A stretch of DNA of 64,000 bases from UBA4923 sp964606165. Lineage in GTDB: Bacteria; Bacillota; Clostridia; Saccharofermentanales; DTU023. Position 1 is the stretch's first letter. Each line of letters opens with the position of its first letter. The stretch lies in contig CAZSFQ010000004.1 in NCBI GenBank assembly GCA_964606165.1, positions 34,361-98,360 on the forward strand, given 5' to 3'. Shown here one piece after another: positions 34,557-43,573 of the stretch. The notes under the pieces were generated by a model that was given only the letters and a program-made list of their open reading frames with translations, did no database searches and was not told the DNA's origin. The translations under genes and the position numbers were made by a program.

Positions 34557-35387
34557 TTAATTATGATTTGACCTCCCATGCCTGATTTCATTGAAATCAG
34601 GCAGGACGGTTACTTCGCCGGTACGCGCGCTTTCTTCCAGGCGAATGGGGATGCCGTAAACGTGCGACAGCAGGCTTTCGGACAAAACGTCACGGGGCGG
34701 CCCGAAGACCCGGGCCGAGTGACCGTCAATCAAGAGGACCTCATGGGCGTAAAGGAAAACATGCTGGGGATTGTGGGTTGAAAACAGAACCAGGTAACCT
34801 TGTTCGGACAGGATCCGGATCTCCTCCAGAACCCGGATCTGGTTGCCGTAATCCAGGCTGGCGCATGGCTCATCCATGATCAGGATGGGCGCGTCCTGGG
34901 CCACTGCCCGGGCGATCAGAACCAACTGCTGCTCTCCGCCGGAGAGTTGATCGAATTGACGGTTGGCGAAAGCCTCAATACCCAAAAGCTGCATGGCACG
35001 CCAGGCGGCTTCCTTCTCTTTTGGCCCCGGCTGGCCGAAGATCCCAAAGGAAGCTGTGGTCCCCATGAGGACCACCTCCATGACAGAAAACTGAAAGACC
35101 CCGGCCTGGGCCTGGGGAATGTAGGCCATCTCCCGGGCCCGCTTGCGGGAGGACAGGCTGTCAAGGAGCTGGTTGTTGACCCGGATCTGTCCCTCTTTCA
35201 ATGGCAGGATACCCAAAATCAGTTTGAAAAGGGTGGATTTCCCGGCTCCGTTAGCTCCCAGGACACCGATAACCCGGCCGCCCCGGGCCTTGAAAGACAG
35301 GTCCTTCAAGACCAGGCCGTTGCGGTAACTGAATGTCACCCCGCTGACATCCAGGCCCTGGGTCATCGCGGCTGAATCCCTGCTCAT
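34557..35387 (-). CDS. ABC transporter ATP-binding protein (FecE/BtuD class)
   Basis: 276 residues. Walker A GANGAGKSTL, Q-loop YIPQAQAG, signature QLSGGEQQLVLIARA, Walker B ILIMDEPCASLD, and switch His in STHNPQH. It is the ATPase of a BtuCD-type importer. It overlaps the preceding permease gene by ATGA, which supports the start at 35387 rather than the internal ATG at 35366. Confidence 0.94.
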   Translation of the reverse strand: MSRDSAAMTQGLDVSGVTFSYRNGLVLKDLSFKARGGRVIGVLGANGAGKSTLFKLILGILPLKEGQIRVNNQLLDSLSSRKRAREMAYIPQAQAGVFQFSVMEVVLMGTTASFGIFGQPGPKEKEAAWRAMQLLGIEAFANRQFDQLSGGEQQLVLIARAVAQDAPILIMDEPCASLDYGNQIRVLEEIRILSEQGYLVLFSTHNPQHVFLYAHEVLLIDGHSARVFGPPRDVLSESLLSHVYGIPIRLEESARTGEVTVLPDFNEIRHGRSNHN

Positions 35388-37198
35388 GCTGTCACATCCT
35401 TTTTCCCCTGGCGCAGGATCAGGTAGACAAAGAAGGGGGCCCCGACAAAGGCTGTCAAAATACCCAGTGGGATACCGCTGGTCGTTGCCCGGCGGGCAAT
35501 GTCATCCACCAGGACCAGGAAACCTGCCCCCATCAAGGCCGAGGCAGGCAGGGAGAAGCGGTTGTCAGAACCCACGGTCATGCGGGCAATATGGGGGATG
35601 ACCAGGCCGATCCAACCGATGACACCACTGACCGAGACGGCAGTCGCGGTCACAAGGGTGGCGGCCAGGATCAGAACGACGCGGACCAGGCGGGTTCTGA
35701 CCCCCATGGTGGCCGCGGCTTCCTCGCCCATAGTCAGAACATTGAGCTGCCAGCGCAAGAGCAGGACTACCAGAATCCCGCCCAATATGACAGGAGCCGC
35801 AAAGGTCAAGTCCCTCATTTTGGAGGAATTCAAGGATCCCATCAGCCAGTAGGTAATCTGGGGCAGCTCATTGGTGGGATCGGCTACCAGCTTGACCAGC
35901 GACAGACCGGCCGAGAAGAGGGAACTGACCACCATGCCGGTCAGAATCAAGGCCAGGATCTTCTGGGATCTGACGAAGGAAGTCAGAAAAAGGACCAGGA
36001 GAATGGACAGCAAACCGAAAAGAAAAGACAAGCCGGTGATGCCTGCGGAGTTAAAACCCCAGAGAATAGCCAGGGCTGCGCCGAATCCGGCTCCTGAGGA
36101 GGCGCCCAGGACATCGGGTGACGCCATGGGATTGCGAAAAATACCCTGGAAGGTATGGCCGGCTACGGAAAGGCCGCCTCCCACCAGCAAACCCATCAGG
36201 ATACGGGGCAGGCGGACATGCATGAGAACCGTATGGATTTCGTCAGGAAAAACGGTTCCGGTTTGGAAAAGCCGGCTCCAAAAATAGCTGAAGATGGTGC
36301 CGGGACTGATCCCGTACCAGCCAACCGCCAGTGAAACGAGAACGACAATCAAAAGAGCTCCGCCCATGATCAAAAAGCTGAGCAGCTGTTTTTTACCCTT
36401 GCCGGAGGCTGCGGCTGGCGCCCTGGCGGGGGCTTCATCTTCCGCGGGAGCTTCAAGCGGCTCAACTTCCTTTTTTTCAGCCCTCTCGCCCCATACAGCC
36501 CGCTGCCAATGGTCAGCCGGCCTGCCATCGTTTGAGAGCTCCACCTGAAAGAGTGAAGGGTGACTTGCGATGGCCTGTCTGCGGCTTCGCAAAAGCCCGA
36601 TCTCCTCCCGGGTCAGACCGGCCCGCGCCACCGACCGTTCAAAGGATTGGTCCTGCTTCCAAACCAGAATGACGGGCACCGGGCTCTTCTCAAGTGTATC
36701 CATCACCCGCTGGAAGAAGGCGTCGGACAGGAGCTCGTCGCCGCCCAGTTCATCAAGGATGGTCAGAGAGCCTGGCTTGCTCAGAAAGTCTTCAACTTTT
36801 TGGTGGAAAAGATCCAGGTCGAAGTGGCGGCCCTGGTCGTCCACATAGAGAAAACAATCATCGGTCGGAAAACTTGTCAGTTCGTCGTGCCTGACGGTTA
36901 AAAAGCCTGTCTTCCGCTGGCTGGCAGCCGGCACATGGACAAAACCGATCCGCTTCTCGTCGGCATCCACGTGACGGATGGTCATATAGCCGGACGGGTC
37001 GGCGCCCAGATCATCAATCAGATGCTGGACGAAGGTTGACTTGCCTGAACCGATGGCGCCGGTCACCAGCAAATTGGCGGCCTTACGCCCCTTGTCATCG
37101 GTCAACCGCGCCCGGACGTAGGCCAAAAGATCACGCTCCCGTGCCGGGTAGGAAAAGTTCGCTTTCATGACCGCCGCTTCGCTCAAGGGATGACCCAC
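35384..37198 (-). CDS. THEP1-like NTPase fused to FecCD-family ABC permease
   Basis: 604 residues in two parts. Residues ~20-225 form a P-loop NTPase resembling THEP1/NTPase_1: Walker A GAIGSGKST (47-55) and a Walker-B-like TILDELGGDELLSDAFF (146-162) with the family's DE-x-G pattern. An Ala/Pro/Glu-rich linker (~240-270) leads into a complete FecCD/BtuC permease (~270-600): VRLPRILMGLLVGGGLSVAG, NPMASPDVLGASSGAGFGAA, GVIGWIGLVIPHIAR, and the C-terminal IPLGILTAFVGAPFFVYLIL. There is no frameshift between the parts and the linker looks designed by evolution. The GTG start at 37198, four bases from the xdhC stop with GGAAG ahead, is preferred; ATG 37168 is an alternative. The NTPase side would face the cytoplasm. 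Confidence 0.88.
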   Translation of the reverse strand: MGHPLSEAAVMKANFSYPARERDLLAYVRARLTDDKGRKAANLLVTGAIGSGKSTFVQHLIDDLGADPSGYMTIRHVDADEKRIGFVHVPAASQRKTGFLTVRHDELTSFPTDDCFLYVDDQGRHFDLDLFHQKVEDFLSKPGSLTILDELGGDELLSDAFFQRVMDTLEKSPVPVILVWKQDQSFERSVARAGLTREEIGLLRSRRQAIASHPSLFQVELSNDGRPADHWQRAVWGERAEKKEVEPLEAPAEDEAPARAPAAASGKGKKQLLSFLIMGGALLIVVLVSLAVGWYGISPGTIFSYFWSRLFQTGTVFPDEIHTVLMHVRLPRILMGLLVGGGLSVAGHTFQGIFRNPMASPDVLGASSGAGFGAALAILWGFNSAGITGLSFLFGLLSILLVLFLTSFVRSQKILALILTGMVVSSLFSAGLSLVKLVADPTNELPQITYWLMGSLNSSKMRDLTFAAPVILGGILVVLLLRWQLNVLTMGEEAAATMGVRTRLVRVVLILAATLVTATAVSVSGVIGWIGLVIPHIARMTVGSDNRFSLPASALMGAGFLVLVDDIARRATTSGIPLGILTAFVGAPFFVYLILRQGKKDVTA

Positions 37199-37201
37199 AG
37201 A

Positions 37202-38302
37202 CTAGAGCTTCCTTCGGGCATCCATTTTGCCGGCCCGCACGGCGATCATCTGCGCCGCGATGCTGATGGCGATCTCTTCGGGTGTCTCGCCCCCAATGTC
37301 AAGGCCGATGGGAGTAACAGCCCGTTCCAGCGCTTCCTTGCTGTGGCCGCGCTCCATCAAAAGACCATCAATTGTTTTTGTCTTATGGCGGCTTCCGATC
37401 ACCCCGATGTAACGGGCCGGGGTCTTCAAGACCTGGTCTTCCACATCAAGGTCATTGCTGTGGCCCCGGGTCATGATACAGACATAGTCTTCAGGACCGA
37501 TGGTCACCGCCTTGCCGATGTCTTTCAAATCACACAATTTGACATCGTAGGCCCCCGGGAAAAGTTCAGGGTCGGTGAACTCCTCCCGGTCATCAAGGAC
37601 GACGACCGCGAAGTGCACCTTGGCCAGTACAGGTGTCAGCGCCTGGCCGACATGGCCCCCGCCGAAAATATAAACGACACCCGGCACAACCAGCTCTTCG
37701 ACGTAAAACTGGTGACCGCATACTTCAAAGGCCCTGCCCCGCTGACAGAGCTGGCGGGGATCGGCCAGCAAGGCCCGGGTGCATTCACTATCTTCCGGGA
37801 ATCCTGTAAACTGCCAGCCTTCCATGGAAAAGTCCGGTTCGGCCGGATTGACTCCTTCCGGCGCCGTGAATAAAGCCAGTCCGAGTTGGTCTTTTTCGCT
37901 GATGTCGGTTACCAGCCAGCTGGGCTGACGTTTTTCGATGGCCTGGCGGGCCGCTTTGACGACGCGGAGAAGCTCCTGGTCATCTCCGGGCAGGAAAAGG
38001 TAGTGGACTGTCGCGTTGCCGCCACAGATCATGCCAATATCCTCAATCTGGTTCTTGGAAAGAAAGAAGTGATGGATGTCGGAGCGCCGGTCCCTTATCG
38101 CCTCCCTGGCGATGGTAAGAGAATGGAGCTCAACCGCGCCGCCCCCGACTGTTCCCGCAAGACGGCCCTCAGAACCGACCAGCATGCGGGCTCCCTCCCC
38201 CCATGGGGTCGCGCCTGAACTCGCCGTAACAGTGGCGAGCACCGTATCTTTATTTTCCGTCAAGGCCGTTTCGAGTGCTTTAAGTATGGGATCCATAATC
38301 AT
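37202..38302 (-). CDS. xdhC: XdhC family molybdenum-enzyme maturation protein
   Basis: 366 residues. N-terminal XdhC/CoxI domain (ATVTASSGATPWGEGARMLV, GTVGGGAVE, and the conserved Cys in IGMICGGNATVHY), then a Rossmann C-terminal domain (YIFGGGHVGQALTPV, VIGSRHKTKTI, IGLDIGGETPEEIAISIAAQ). XdhC binds molybdenum cofactor and promotes its sulfuration and insertion into xanthine-dehydrogenase-type enzymes. None of those enzymes is in the window. The start at 38302 has GGAAAG upstream. It is the first gene of the operon that contains the fused permease. Confidence 0.92.
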   Translation of the reverse strand: MIMDPILKALETALTENKDTVLATVTASSGATPWGEGARMLVGSEGRLAGTVGGGAVELHSLTIAREAIRDRRSDIHHFFLSKNQIEDIGMICGGNATVHYLFLPGDDQELLRVVKAARQAIEKRQPSWLVTDISEKDQLGLALFTAPEGVNPAEPDFSMEGWQFTGFPEDSECTRALLADPRQLCQRGRAFEVCGHQFYVEELVVPGVVYIFGGGHVGQALTPVLAKVHFAVVVLDDREEFTDPELFPGAYDVKLCDLKDIGKAVTIGPEDYVCIMTRGHSNDLDVEDQVLKTPARYIGVIGSRHKTKTIDGLLMERGHSKEALERAVTPIGLDIGGETPEEIAISIAAQMIAVRAGKMDARRKL

Positions 38303-38351
38303 TCCACGCTTTCCAGTCACTGCCAGGAGCAGATCAAATTCCAGTGGAATC

Positions 38352-38379
38352 ATTATAACCGAATTATATTCAAATACAA
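38352..38379 (-). promoter_or_regulatory. Putative promoter of the xdhC operon
   Basis: On the minus strand, TTGTAT (38379-38374) and TATAAT (38357-38352) are separated by 16 bases. The start site would be ~45 bases before the xdhC ATG. Confidence 0.55.
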
Positions 38380-38388
38380 GTCGCTAAG

Positions 38389-39363
38389 CTACTCCGCGGA
38401 CATGCCTTCTCTGTGAAGCATGGCGGCCCCGATAATCCCCGCGTCATTGCCGAGCCGGCTGATCGCGACTGAGGGGAGGAACAATATGTAATCACCGGAT
38501 TTTTCAGGATCAAGGGCCTTGTGAAGCGGCTCCAGCAGCAAGTCACCGGCCCGGCTGATGCCGCCGCCCAAAAGAATAATGTGCGGCCTGTAGAGCACGG
38601 TAAGCGTCCGAATACCGGCGGCCAGAAAAGCGGCATAGCGATCCAGGATCTGCAGGGCCGTGCGATCACCTGTCCGGACACTGTCAAAAAAAACTCTGAC
38701 ATTACCCGAGGGATTATCCTTCTTGACCGAGTGGCGCAAAGACGATGGCAGATTCCCCCGCAGGCCCTCTTGTATAAGCCGGTTCAAGCCCCTGATCGAG
38801 ACATACATCTCAAGGCAGCCCCTCCGGCCGCAGCTGCAAAGCGGACCATCTTCAGCTTCTATGGCGATGTGCCCCGGCTCAATACCCAGTCCGGTCGCGC
38901 CCCGGAAAATTCTGCCCTCACAGACGAATCCCCCGCCGAGCCCCGTTCCCAGAGTCAGCATGAGCGCGCTTTCAAAAGCATTGGCCTCACCGGTCAGACA
39001 CTCGCCCCAGACAGCGCAATCCGCGTCGTTTTCCGTTTTAATCTTTGTCGCGGGGAAATGGTGGCCAAGTAGTGAGATGAAATCGACGTGATCGAGGGCT
39101 AAATTGGCGGCCTCAATCATGAGCCCCGTCTTTTGATCGACAAGGCCGGGCAAACCGAGACCGACAGAGTCGAGATCTGACACATCGAGCGCATTCCTTT
39201 GAAGCAGACTGTGAATATTTGAAACCATGGATTCCACCAGGGACTCCGCAGATCTTGGGGCCCTGGTCCTGGAGATCTCCCGGTCGGCAATCCTGTACTT
39301 GCCATCAACAAGGCCGACCTCCATATTGGTTCCGCCCATGTCAATACCGACTGACCAACTCAT
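38389..39363 (-). CDS. ROK family sugar kinase (glucokinase-like)
   Basis: 324 residues. ATP-binding signature VGIDMGGTNMEVGLVDG, substrate region GLGLPGLVD, catalytic Asp in KTENDADCAVWGE, and GTGLGGGFV. The zinc site GHIAIEAEDGPLCSCGRRGCLEMY is intact with its three cysteines and the His. It is a likely glucokinase or N-acetylsugar kinase. There is no DNA-binding domain, so it is not a ROK repressor. The ATG at 39363 follows GGGAGGGAG at six bases. It diverges from hutU. Confidence 0.9.
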   Translation of the reverse strand: MSWSVGIDMGGTNMEVGLVDGKYRIADREISRTRAPRSAESLVESMVSNIHSLLQRNALDVSDLDSVGLGLPGLVDQKTGLMIEAANLALDHVDFISLLGHHFPATKIKTENDADCAVWGECLTGEANAFESALMLTLGTGLGGGFVCEGRIFRGATGLGIEPGHIAIEAEDGPLCSCGRRGCLEMYVSIRGLNRLIQEGLRGNLPSSLRHSVKKDNPSGNVRVFFDSVRTGDRTALQILDRYAAFLAAGIRTLTVLYRPHIILLGGGISRAGDLLLEPLHKALDPEKSGDYILFLPSVAISRLGNDAGIIGAAMLHREGMSAE

Positions 39364-39380
39364 CGAAAACTCCCTCCCGG

Positions 39381-39409
39381 CTGACCGATCTCCTATTCGA
39401 TAGTATACT
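39381..39409 (+). promoter_or_regulatory. Putative promoter of the hut operon
   Basis: CTGACC (39381-39386) and TATACT (39404-39409) are 17 bp apart on the plus strand. The -10 lies in the palindrome AGTATACT, so a divergent -10 for the ROK gene could overlap it. Confidence 0.5.
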
Positions 39410-39443
39410 TGAAACGACGGCTCCATTACGAGAGGAGGCTCCC

Positions 39444-41459
39444 ATGGACAGATACGCAACTGAATCCTGTCATCCTGTTTCACTCGAAGGTCCCCTGCCG
39501 CCCGACCCGGTTTTTGAGGCAGGTATCCGGCGGGCGCCGCGACGCGAGGCCAGGCTTTCCGAAAATGAACGCAGGACTGCCTTGAAGAATGCCCTGCGCT
39601 ATATTCCGACCCAACACCATGAAATCATGGCTGCTGAGTTCGCAAAAGAGCTCAATGAACATGGAAAGATCTACGGCTACCGCTACCGGCCTTCCGGCCG
39701 CCTGTATGGAAAGCCGATCCATGAATACAAGGGAAATTGCATTGAAGGCAAGGCCTTCCAGGTTATGATCGACAACAACCTGGACTTTGAGGTGGCACTT
39801 TACCCTTACGAGCTGATCACTTACGGTGAGACAGGCGCCGTCTGTCAAAACTGGATGCAGTACCGGCTCATCAAGCAGTACCTGGAGATGCTGACCGAAG
39901 AGCAGACCCTGGTCCTCTTTTCGGGCCACCCGGTCGGGCTTTTCCACAGTCCGCGCTCGGCCCCGCGCGTAATCCTGACCAACGGCCTCATGATCGGCCA
40001 ATACGACAACCTGGAGGACTATAACCGCGCGTCTGCCATGGGGGTGTCAAGTTACGGACAGATGACCGCAGGCGGCTGGATGTATATCGGACCCCAGGGA
40101 ATCGTTCACGGCACCTACAACACTCTGCTCAATGCCGGCAGGCAGCAACTGGGCATCCCCCAGGAAGCGAACCTTGCCGGCCATCTCTTTGTCAGCTCCG
40201 GCTTGGGCGGTATGTCAGGCGCCCAGAGTAAGGCCTGCAAGATCGCCGGAGGTGTCGCCATTGTCGCTGAGGTCGATCCCTCGCGCATCAAAACGCGGCA
40301 CGACCAGGGCTGGGTTGATGTCATCGCCGAATCATGCCAGGCTGCTTTTTCAATTGCCGCTGAGGCAATAAAAAAAGAGGAAGCCCTGGCCGTGGCTTAT
40401 TACGGCAACATTGTTGACCTGCTTGAATTTGCCATTGACAACAAGATTCCCATCGAACTCTTATCGGATCAGACCTCCTGCCACGAACCCTACACGGGAG
40501 GCTACTGCCCGCAAGGGCTGACCTATGACCAGCGGACCGCCATGCTGGCGGACAGCCCCGCGCGATTCAAGGAAGAGGTCGACCGCTCGCTGGCCGCCCA
40601 TTACCGGGCAATTAAGAAACTCACGGCCAGCGGCACTTACTTTTTCGACTACGGCAATTCTTTTATGAAGGCGGTATTTGACGCCGGGATCAAGGAAATT
40701 TCGAAGAACGGGGAGAATGACCGCGACGGTTTCATCTGGCCCTCCTACGTGGAGGATATTATGGGTCCCCTGCTCTTCGATTACGGTTATGGCCCTTTCC
40801 GCTGGGTTTGCCTGTCCGGCAGGGACGAGGATCTCCAGCTTACGGATCAGGCGGCCATGTCCTGCATTGATCCCCAAAGACGTTACCAGGACCGCGACAA
40901 CTACAACTGGATCCGGGACGCCGAAAAAAACAAGCTGGTCGTCGGCACCAAAGCACGCATATTGTACAGCGACGCCATGGGCCGCATGACCATCGCTTTG
41001 AAGATGAACCAACTCGTACGTGAAGGGAAGATCGGACCCGTCATGATCGGCCGCGACCATCACGACACGGGCGGGACGGATTCACCTTTTCGCGAGACAT
41101 CCAATATCCATGACGGCAGCAATGTCACCGCCGACATGGCCACCTCGGTCTTCGCCGGCAACGCGGCCCGCGGCATGAGCCTGTGCGCTCTCCATAACGG
41201 CGGGGGGACAGGGATCGGCAAGGCCATCAACGGCGGCTTTGGCTGTGTCCTGGACGGATCGGAGAGGATTGACCAGGTGCTTCGCGACGCAGTTCTCTGG
41301 GATGTCATGGCCGGTGTCGCGCGCCGGGCCTGGGCGCGCAACGAGCACGCCATGGAAACAGCAAGAGAATACAACCGTTTAATGGAAGGCAAGGACTGCC
41401 TGACCCTGCCCTACATCGCGGACGACGGACTGGTCGGGAGAATACTCAGGGAGGGGTGA
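39444..41459 (+). CDS. hutU: Urocanate hydratase
   Basis: 671 residues, the long form seen in Clostridia-type bacteria. It uses tightly bound NAD+ as electrophile to hydrate urocanate to imidazolonepropionate. Recognisable segments are SGHPVGLFHSP, GGWMYIGPQGIVHGT, SSGLGGMSGAQ, SDQTSCHEPYTGGYCP (with the active-site Cys region), GPVMIGRDHHDTGG and HNGGGTGIGKAINGGFG. The ATG at 39444 follows GAGAGGAGGCTCCC. The in-frame codon at 39219 lies inside the divergent ROK gene and is rejected. It is the first gene of the hut cluster. Confidence 0.96.
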   Translation: MDRYATESCHPVSLEGPLPPDPVFEAGIRRAPRREARLSENERRTALKNALRYIPTQHHEIMAAEFAKELNEHGKIYGYRYRPSGRLYGKPIHEYKGNCIEGKAFQVMIDNNLDFEVALYPYELITYGETGAVCQNWMQYRLIKQYLEMLTEEQTLVLFSGHPVGLFHSPRSAPRVILTNGLMIGQYDNLEDYNRASAMGVSSYGQMTAGGWMYIGPQGIVHGTYNTLLNAGRQQLGIPQEANLAGHLFVSSGLGGMSGAQSKACKIAGGVAIVAEVDPSRIKTRHDQGWVDVIAESCQAAFSIAAEAIKKEEALAVAYYGNIVDLLEFAIDNKIPIELLSDQTSCHEPYTGGYCPQGLTYDQRTAMLADSPARFKEEVDRSLAAHYRAIKKLTASGTYFFDYGNSFMKAVFDAGIKEISKNGENDRDGFIWPSYVEDIMGPLLFDYGYGPFRWVCLSGRDEDLQLTDQAAMSCIDPQRRYQDRDNYNWIRDAEKNKLVVGTKARILYSDAMGRMTIALKMNQLVREGKIGPVMIGRDHHDTGGTDSPFRETSNIHDGSNVTADMATSVFAGNAARGMSLCALHNGGGTGIGKAINGGFGCVLDGSERIDQVLRDAVLWDVMAGVARRAWARNEHAMETAREYNRLMEGKDCLTLPYIADDGLVGRILREG

Positions 41460-41463
41460 TGGC

Positions 41464-42372
41464 ATGGTTGAAGGCAGAAAGATTGTTGAATGTGTTCCCA
41501 ATTTCAGTGAGGGGCGGGACAGGGATATCATCGAAAAAATCGTCGCTCCCCTGAAAGACCGGGAAGGTGTCCGCCTGGTCAACTATGAGAGCGATGCCGA
41601 CTACAACCGGCTGGTGGTCACCGTGCTGGGTGACCCGCAAGCGGTGAAAGCAGGCGTCCTGGACGCGGTCGGCGCTGCCACTGAACTGATTGATCTCAAC
41701 CGGCACCAGGGCGAACACCTCCGGATGGGCGCAACCGATGTGGTTCCCCTGATCCCCATCCGGAATATGACGGTCGAGGAGACGGTGGAACTGTCCAAAG
41801 AACTGGCCCGTTCCATCAACGATCGTTACGGGATCCCTGTTTTTCTCTACGAGGACTCAGCATCTTCGCCTGACAGGGTCAACCTGGCCAATATCCGAAA
41901 GGGCCAATTCGAGGGCATGGCCGACAAGCTGCTGCTCCCCGGCTGGGAACCTGACTTCGGTGAACGTAAACCCCATCCGACCGCCGGAGTGACTGCGGTC
42001 GGGGCGCGTTTCCCACTTATCGCCTACAATATCGATCTTGGAACGGACAAGCTGGAAATCGCCAACAAGATCGCCCGGGCCATCCGCCAATCGGGTGGTG
42101 GCTTTCAATTCATCAAGGCGGGGGGTGTCGAGCTCAAGGACAAGGGCATTGTCCAGGTAACCATGAACATCACCGATTTTCGCAAGAACCCGATCTACCG
42201 GGTCTTTGAAACTGTCCGCATGGAGGCGGCCCGCTACGGGGTTCCTGTCCTCGGAAGCGAGATCGTCGGCCTGGCGCCGCTTTCCGCCCTGACCGGTTCG
42301 CTGGAGTACTATCTGGGACTTCACGACTTTGATGACACCAAGATCATTGAGCATTGGCTGCTGGATGATTGA
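41464..42372 (+). CDS. ftcD: Glutamate formimidoyltransferase
   Basis: 302 residues with both formiminotransferase subdomains (IVECVPNFSEGRDRD, HLRMGATDVVPLIPI, GARFPLIAYNIDL) but no cyclodeaminase domain. It moves the formimino group of N-formimino-glutamate to tetrahydrofolate, the last step of the route to glutamate. A separate cyclodeaminase must be encoded elsewhere. It begins four bases after hutU. Confidence 0.94.
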   Translation: MVEGRKIVECVPNFSEGRDRDIIEKIVAPLKDREGVRLVNYESDADYNRLVVTVLGDPQAVKAGVLDAVGAATELIDLNRHQGEHLRMGATDVVPLIPIRNMTVEETVELSKELARSINDRYGIPVFLYEDSASSPDRVNLANIRKGQFEGMADKLLLPGWEPDFGERKPHPTAGVTAVGARFPLIAYNIDLGTDKLEIANKIARAIRQSGGGFQFIKAGGVELKDKGIVQVTMNITDFRKNPIYRVFETVRMEAARYGVPVLGSEIVGLAPLSALTGSLEYYLGLHDFDDTKIIEHWLLDD

Positions 42373-42394
42373 CCTGATTCAACAGAGGAAATGA

Positions 42395-43573
42395 ATGAAT
42401 TTTGATGAAGTAATTGATCGCAGAAATACCGGATCCATGAAATGGGATTTCGCGCCCGGGCCCCTGGATCCCGGACAGTGCATCATCCCCCTTTCGGTCG
42501 CTGATATGGAGTTCAGAAGCCCTGCCTGTATCCGGGACAGGTTGAAGGAACTGGCGCAAGAGGGTGTGTGGGGATACACCGGCCCCCGTGACCAATACTT
42601 CGAGGCCGTCAACCGTTGGTACAGCCTGCACCACGATTTCCCGGTAAAAAAAGAATGGATCGTAACGACGACCGGAGTCGTACAGGCTGTTTATTCCGCC
42701 GTGCGCGCCTTTTCTGAGCCGGGTGACAAGGTGCTGGTTCAGACACCTGTCTACTACCCTTTTTTTCGCGCCATTGAGCAGAATGAAAGAGAGCTGCTGA
42801 CCAATCAGCTGATCATCCGGGATGGCCGTTACCAGATCGACTTCGACGACTTCGAGGAAAAGATGAAAGAGGCCAGGCTCTTCATTCTTTGCAGCCCCCA
42901 CAATCCGGTCAGCCGCGTCTGGAACCGGGAGGAGCTCGATAAGATGGCGCAGATCGCTGCCGCGCAAGATGTTTTCGTCATCTCGGATGAAATCCACTGC
43001 GATTTCACTTTCAAGCGCAAGCACACGGTCTTCAGCCAGGTCGCACGTGCCCGTGGGGCCCGGCACCTGGTCGCTTTTTCCGCCAGCAAGACCTTCTCGC
43101 TTGCCGGCCTCAATCTGGCGAGCATTCTGGTCGAGGATCCCGGCCACCGGGAAACTTTCAGCTGCCGCGTCAGGACGGACGGGGTGAATACGCACAGCAC
43201 TTTTGGTTTTGCCGCCGCCGAAGCCGCCTACACCCGGTGTGACGAATGGTATGAGGCCATGCTGGCCTATGTCTATGACAATTTCCTGGCATTGAAAACT
43301 TACCTTGAAGCCAGGATGCCTGAGGTCACCGTCTTTGATCTGGAGGGCACCTACCTGGCCTGGCTCGATTTCAGCGCTGTCTGTGATGATCACAAAATGC
43401 TGGAGCAGTCCATGATCGATCAACAACTCTACCTGGACGAAGGATACATTTTCGGTCATGGCGGTCAGGGTTTTGAGCGGATCAACCTGGCCTGTCCACG
43501 CCAGGTCCTCCTGGCAGCCCTGGAGCGCCTGAGCAAGGTATATGACCGCCTGAAGGCAGGAAGGAACCGATGA
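42395..43573 (+). CDS. PatB/MalY-type PLP aminotransferase or C-S lyase
   Basis: 392 residues of fold-type I PLP enzyme. It starts with the MalY/PatB hallmark FDEVIDRRNTGSMKWD. The remaining landmarks are PLSVADMEF, the WGYTGP region, CSPHNPVSRVW, SDEIHCDF, and the PLP lysine in FSASKTFSLAGL. The group includes cystathionine beta-lyases and aminotransferases. In the hut operon it may act on cysteine conjugates, or be a transaminase for a histidine-derived amine, but no evidence fixes this. AGAGGAA precedes the ATG. It overlaps the next gene by ATGA. Confidence 0.9.
   Translation: MNFDEVIDRRNTGSMKWDFAPGPLDPGQCIIPLSVADMEFRSPACIRDRLKELAQEGVWGYTGPRDQYFEAVNRWYSLHHDFPVKKEWIVTTTGVVQAVYSAVRAFSEPGDKVLVQTPVYYPFFRAIEQNERELLTNQLIIRDGRYQIDFDDFEEKMKEARLFILCSPHNPVSRVWNREELDKMAQIAAAQDVFVISDEIHCDFTFKRKHTVFSQVARARGARHLVAFSASKTFSLAGLNLASILVEDPGHRETFSCRVRTDGVNTHSTFGFAAAEAAYTRCDEWYEAMLAYVYDNFLALKTYLEARMPEVTVFDLEGTYLAWLDFSAVCDDHKMLEQSMIDQQLYLDEGYIFGHGGQGFERINLACPRQVLLAALERLSKVYDRLKAGRNR

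Noticed and set aside
39219..39443. A longer hutU reaching back to 39219
   Set aside because: It would overlap the divergent ROK kinase gene and carries no family sequence. The ATG at 39444 has an AGAGGAGG site.
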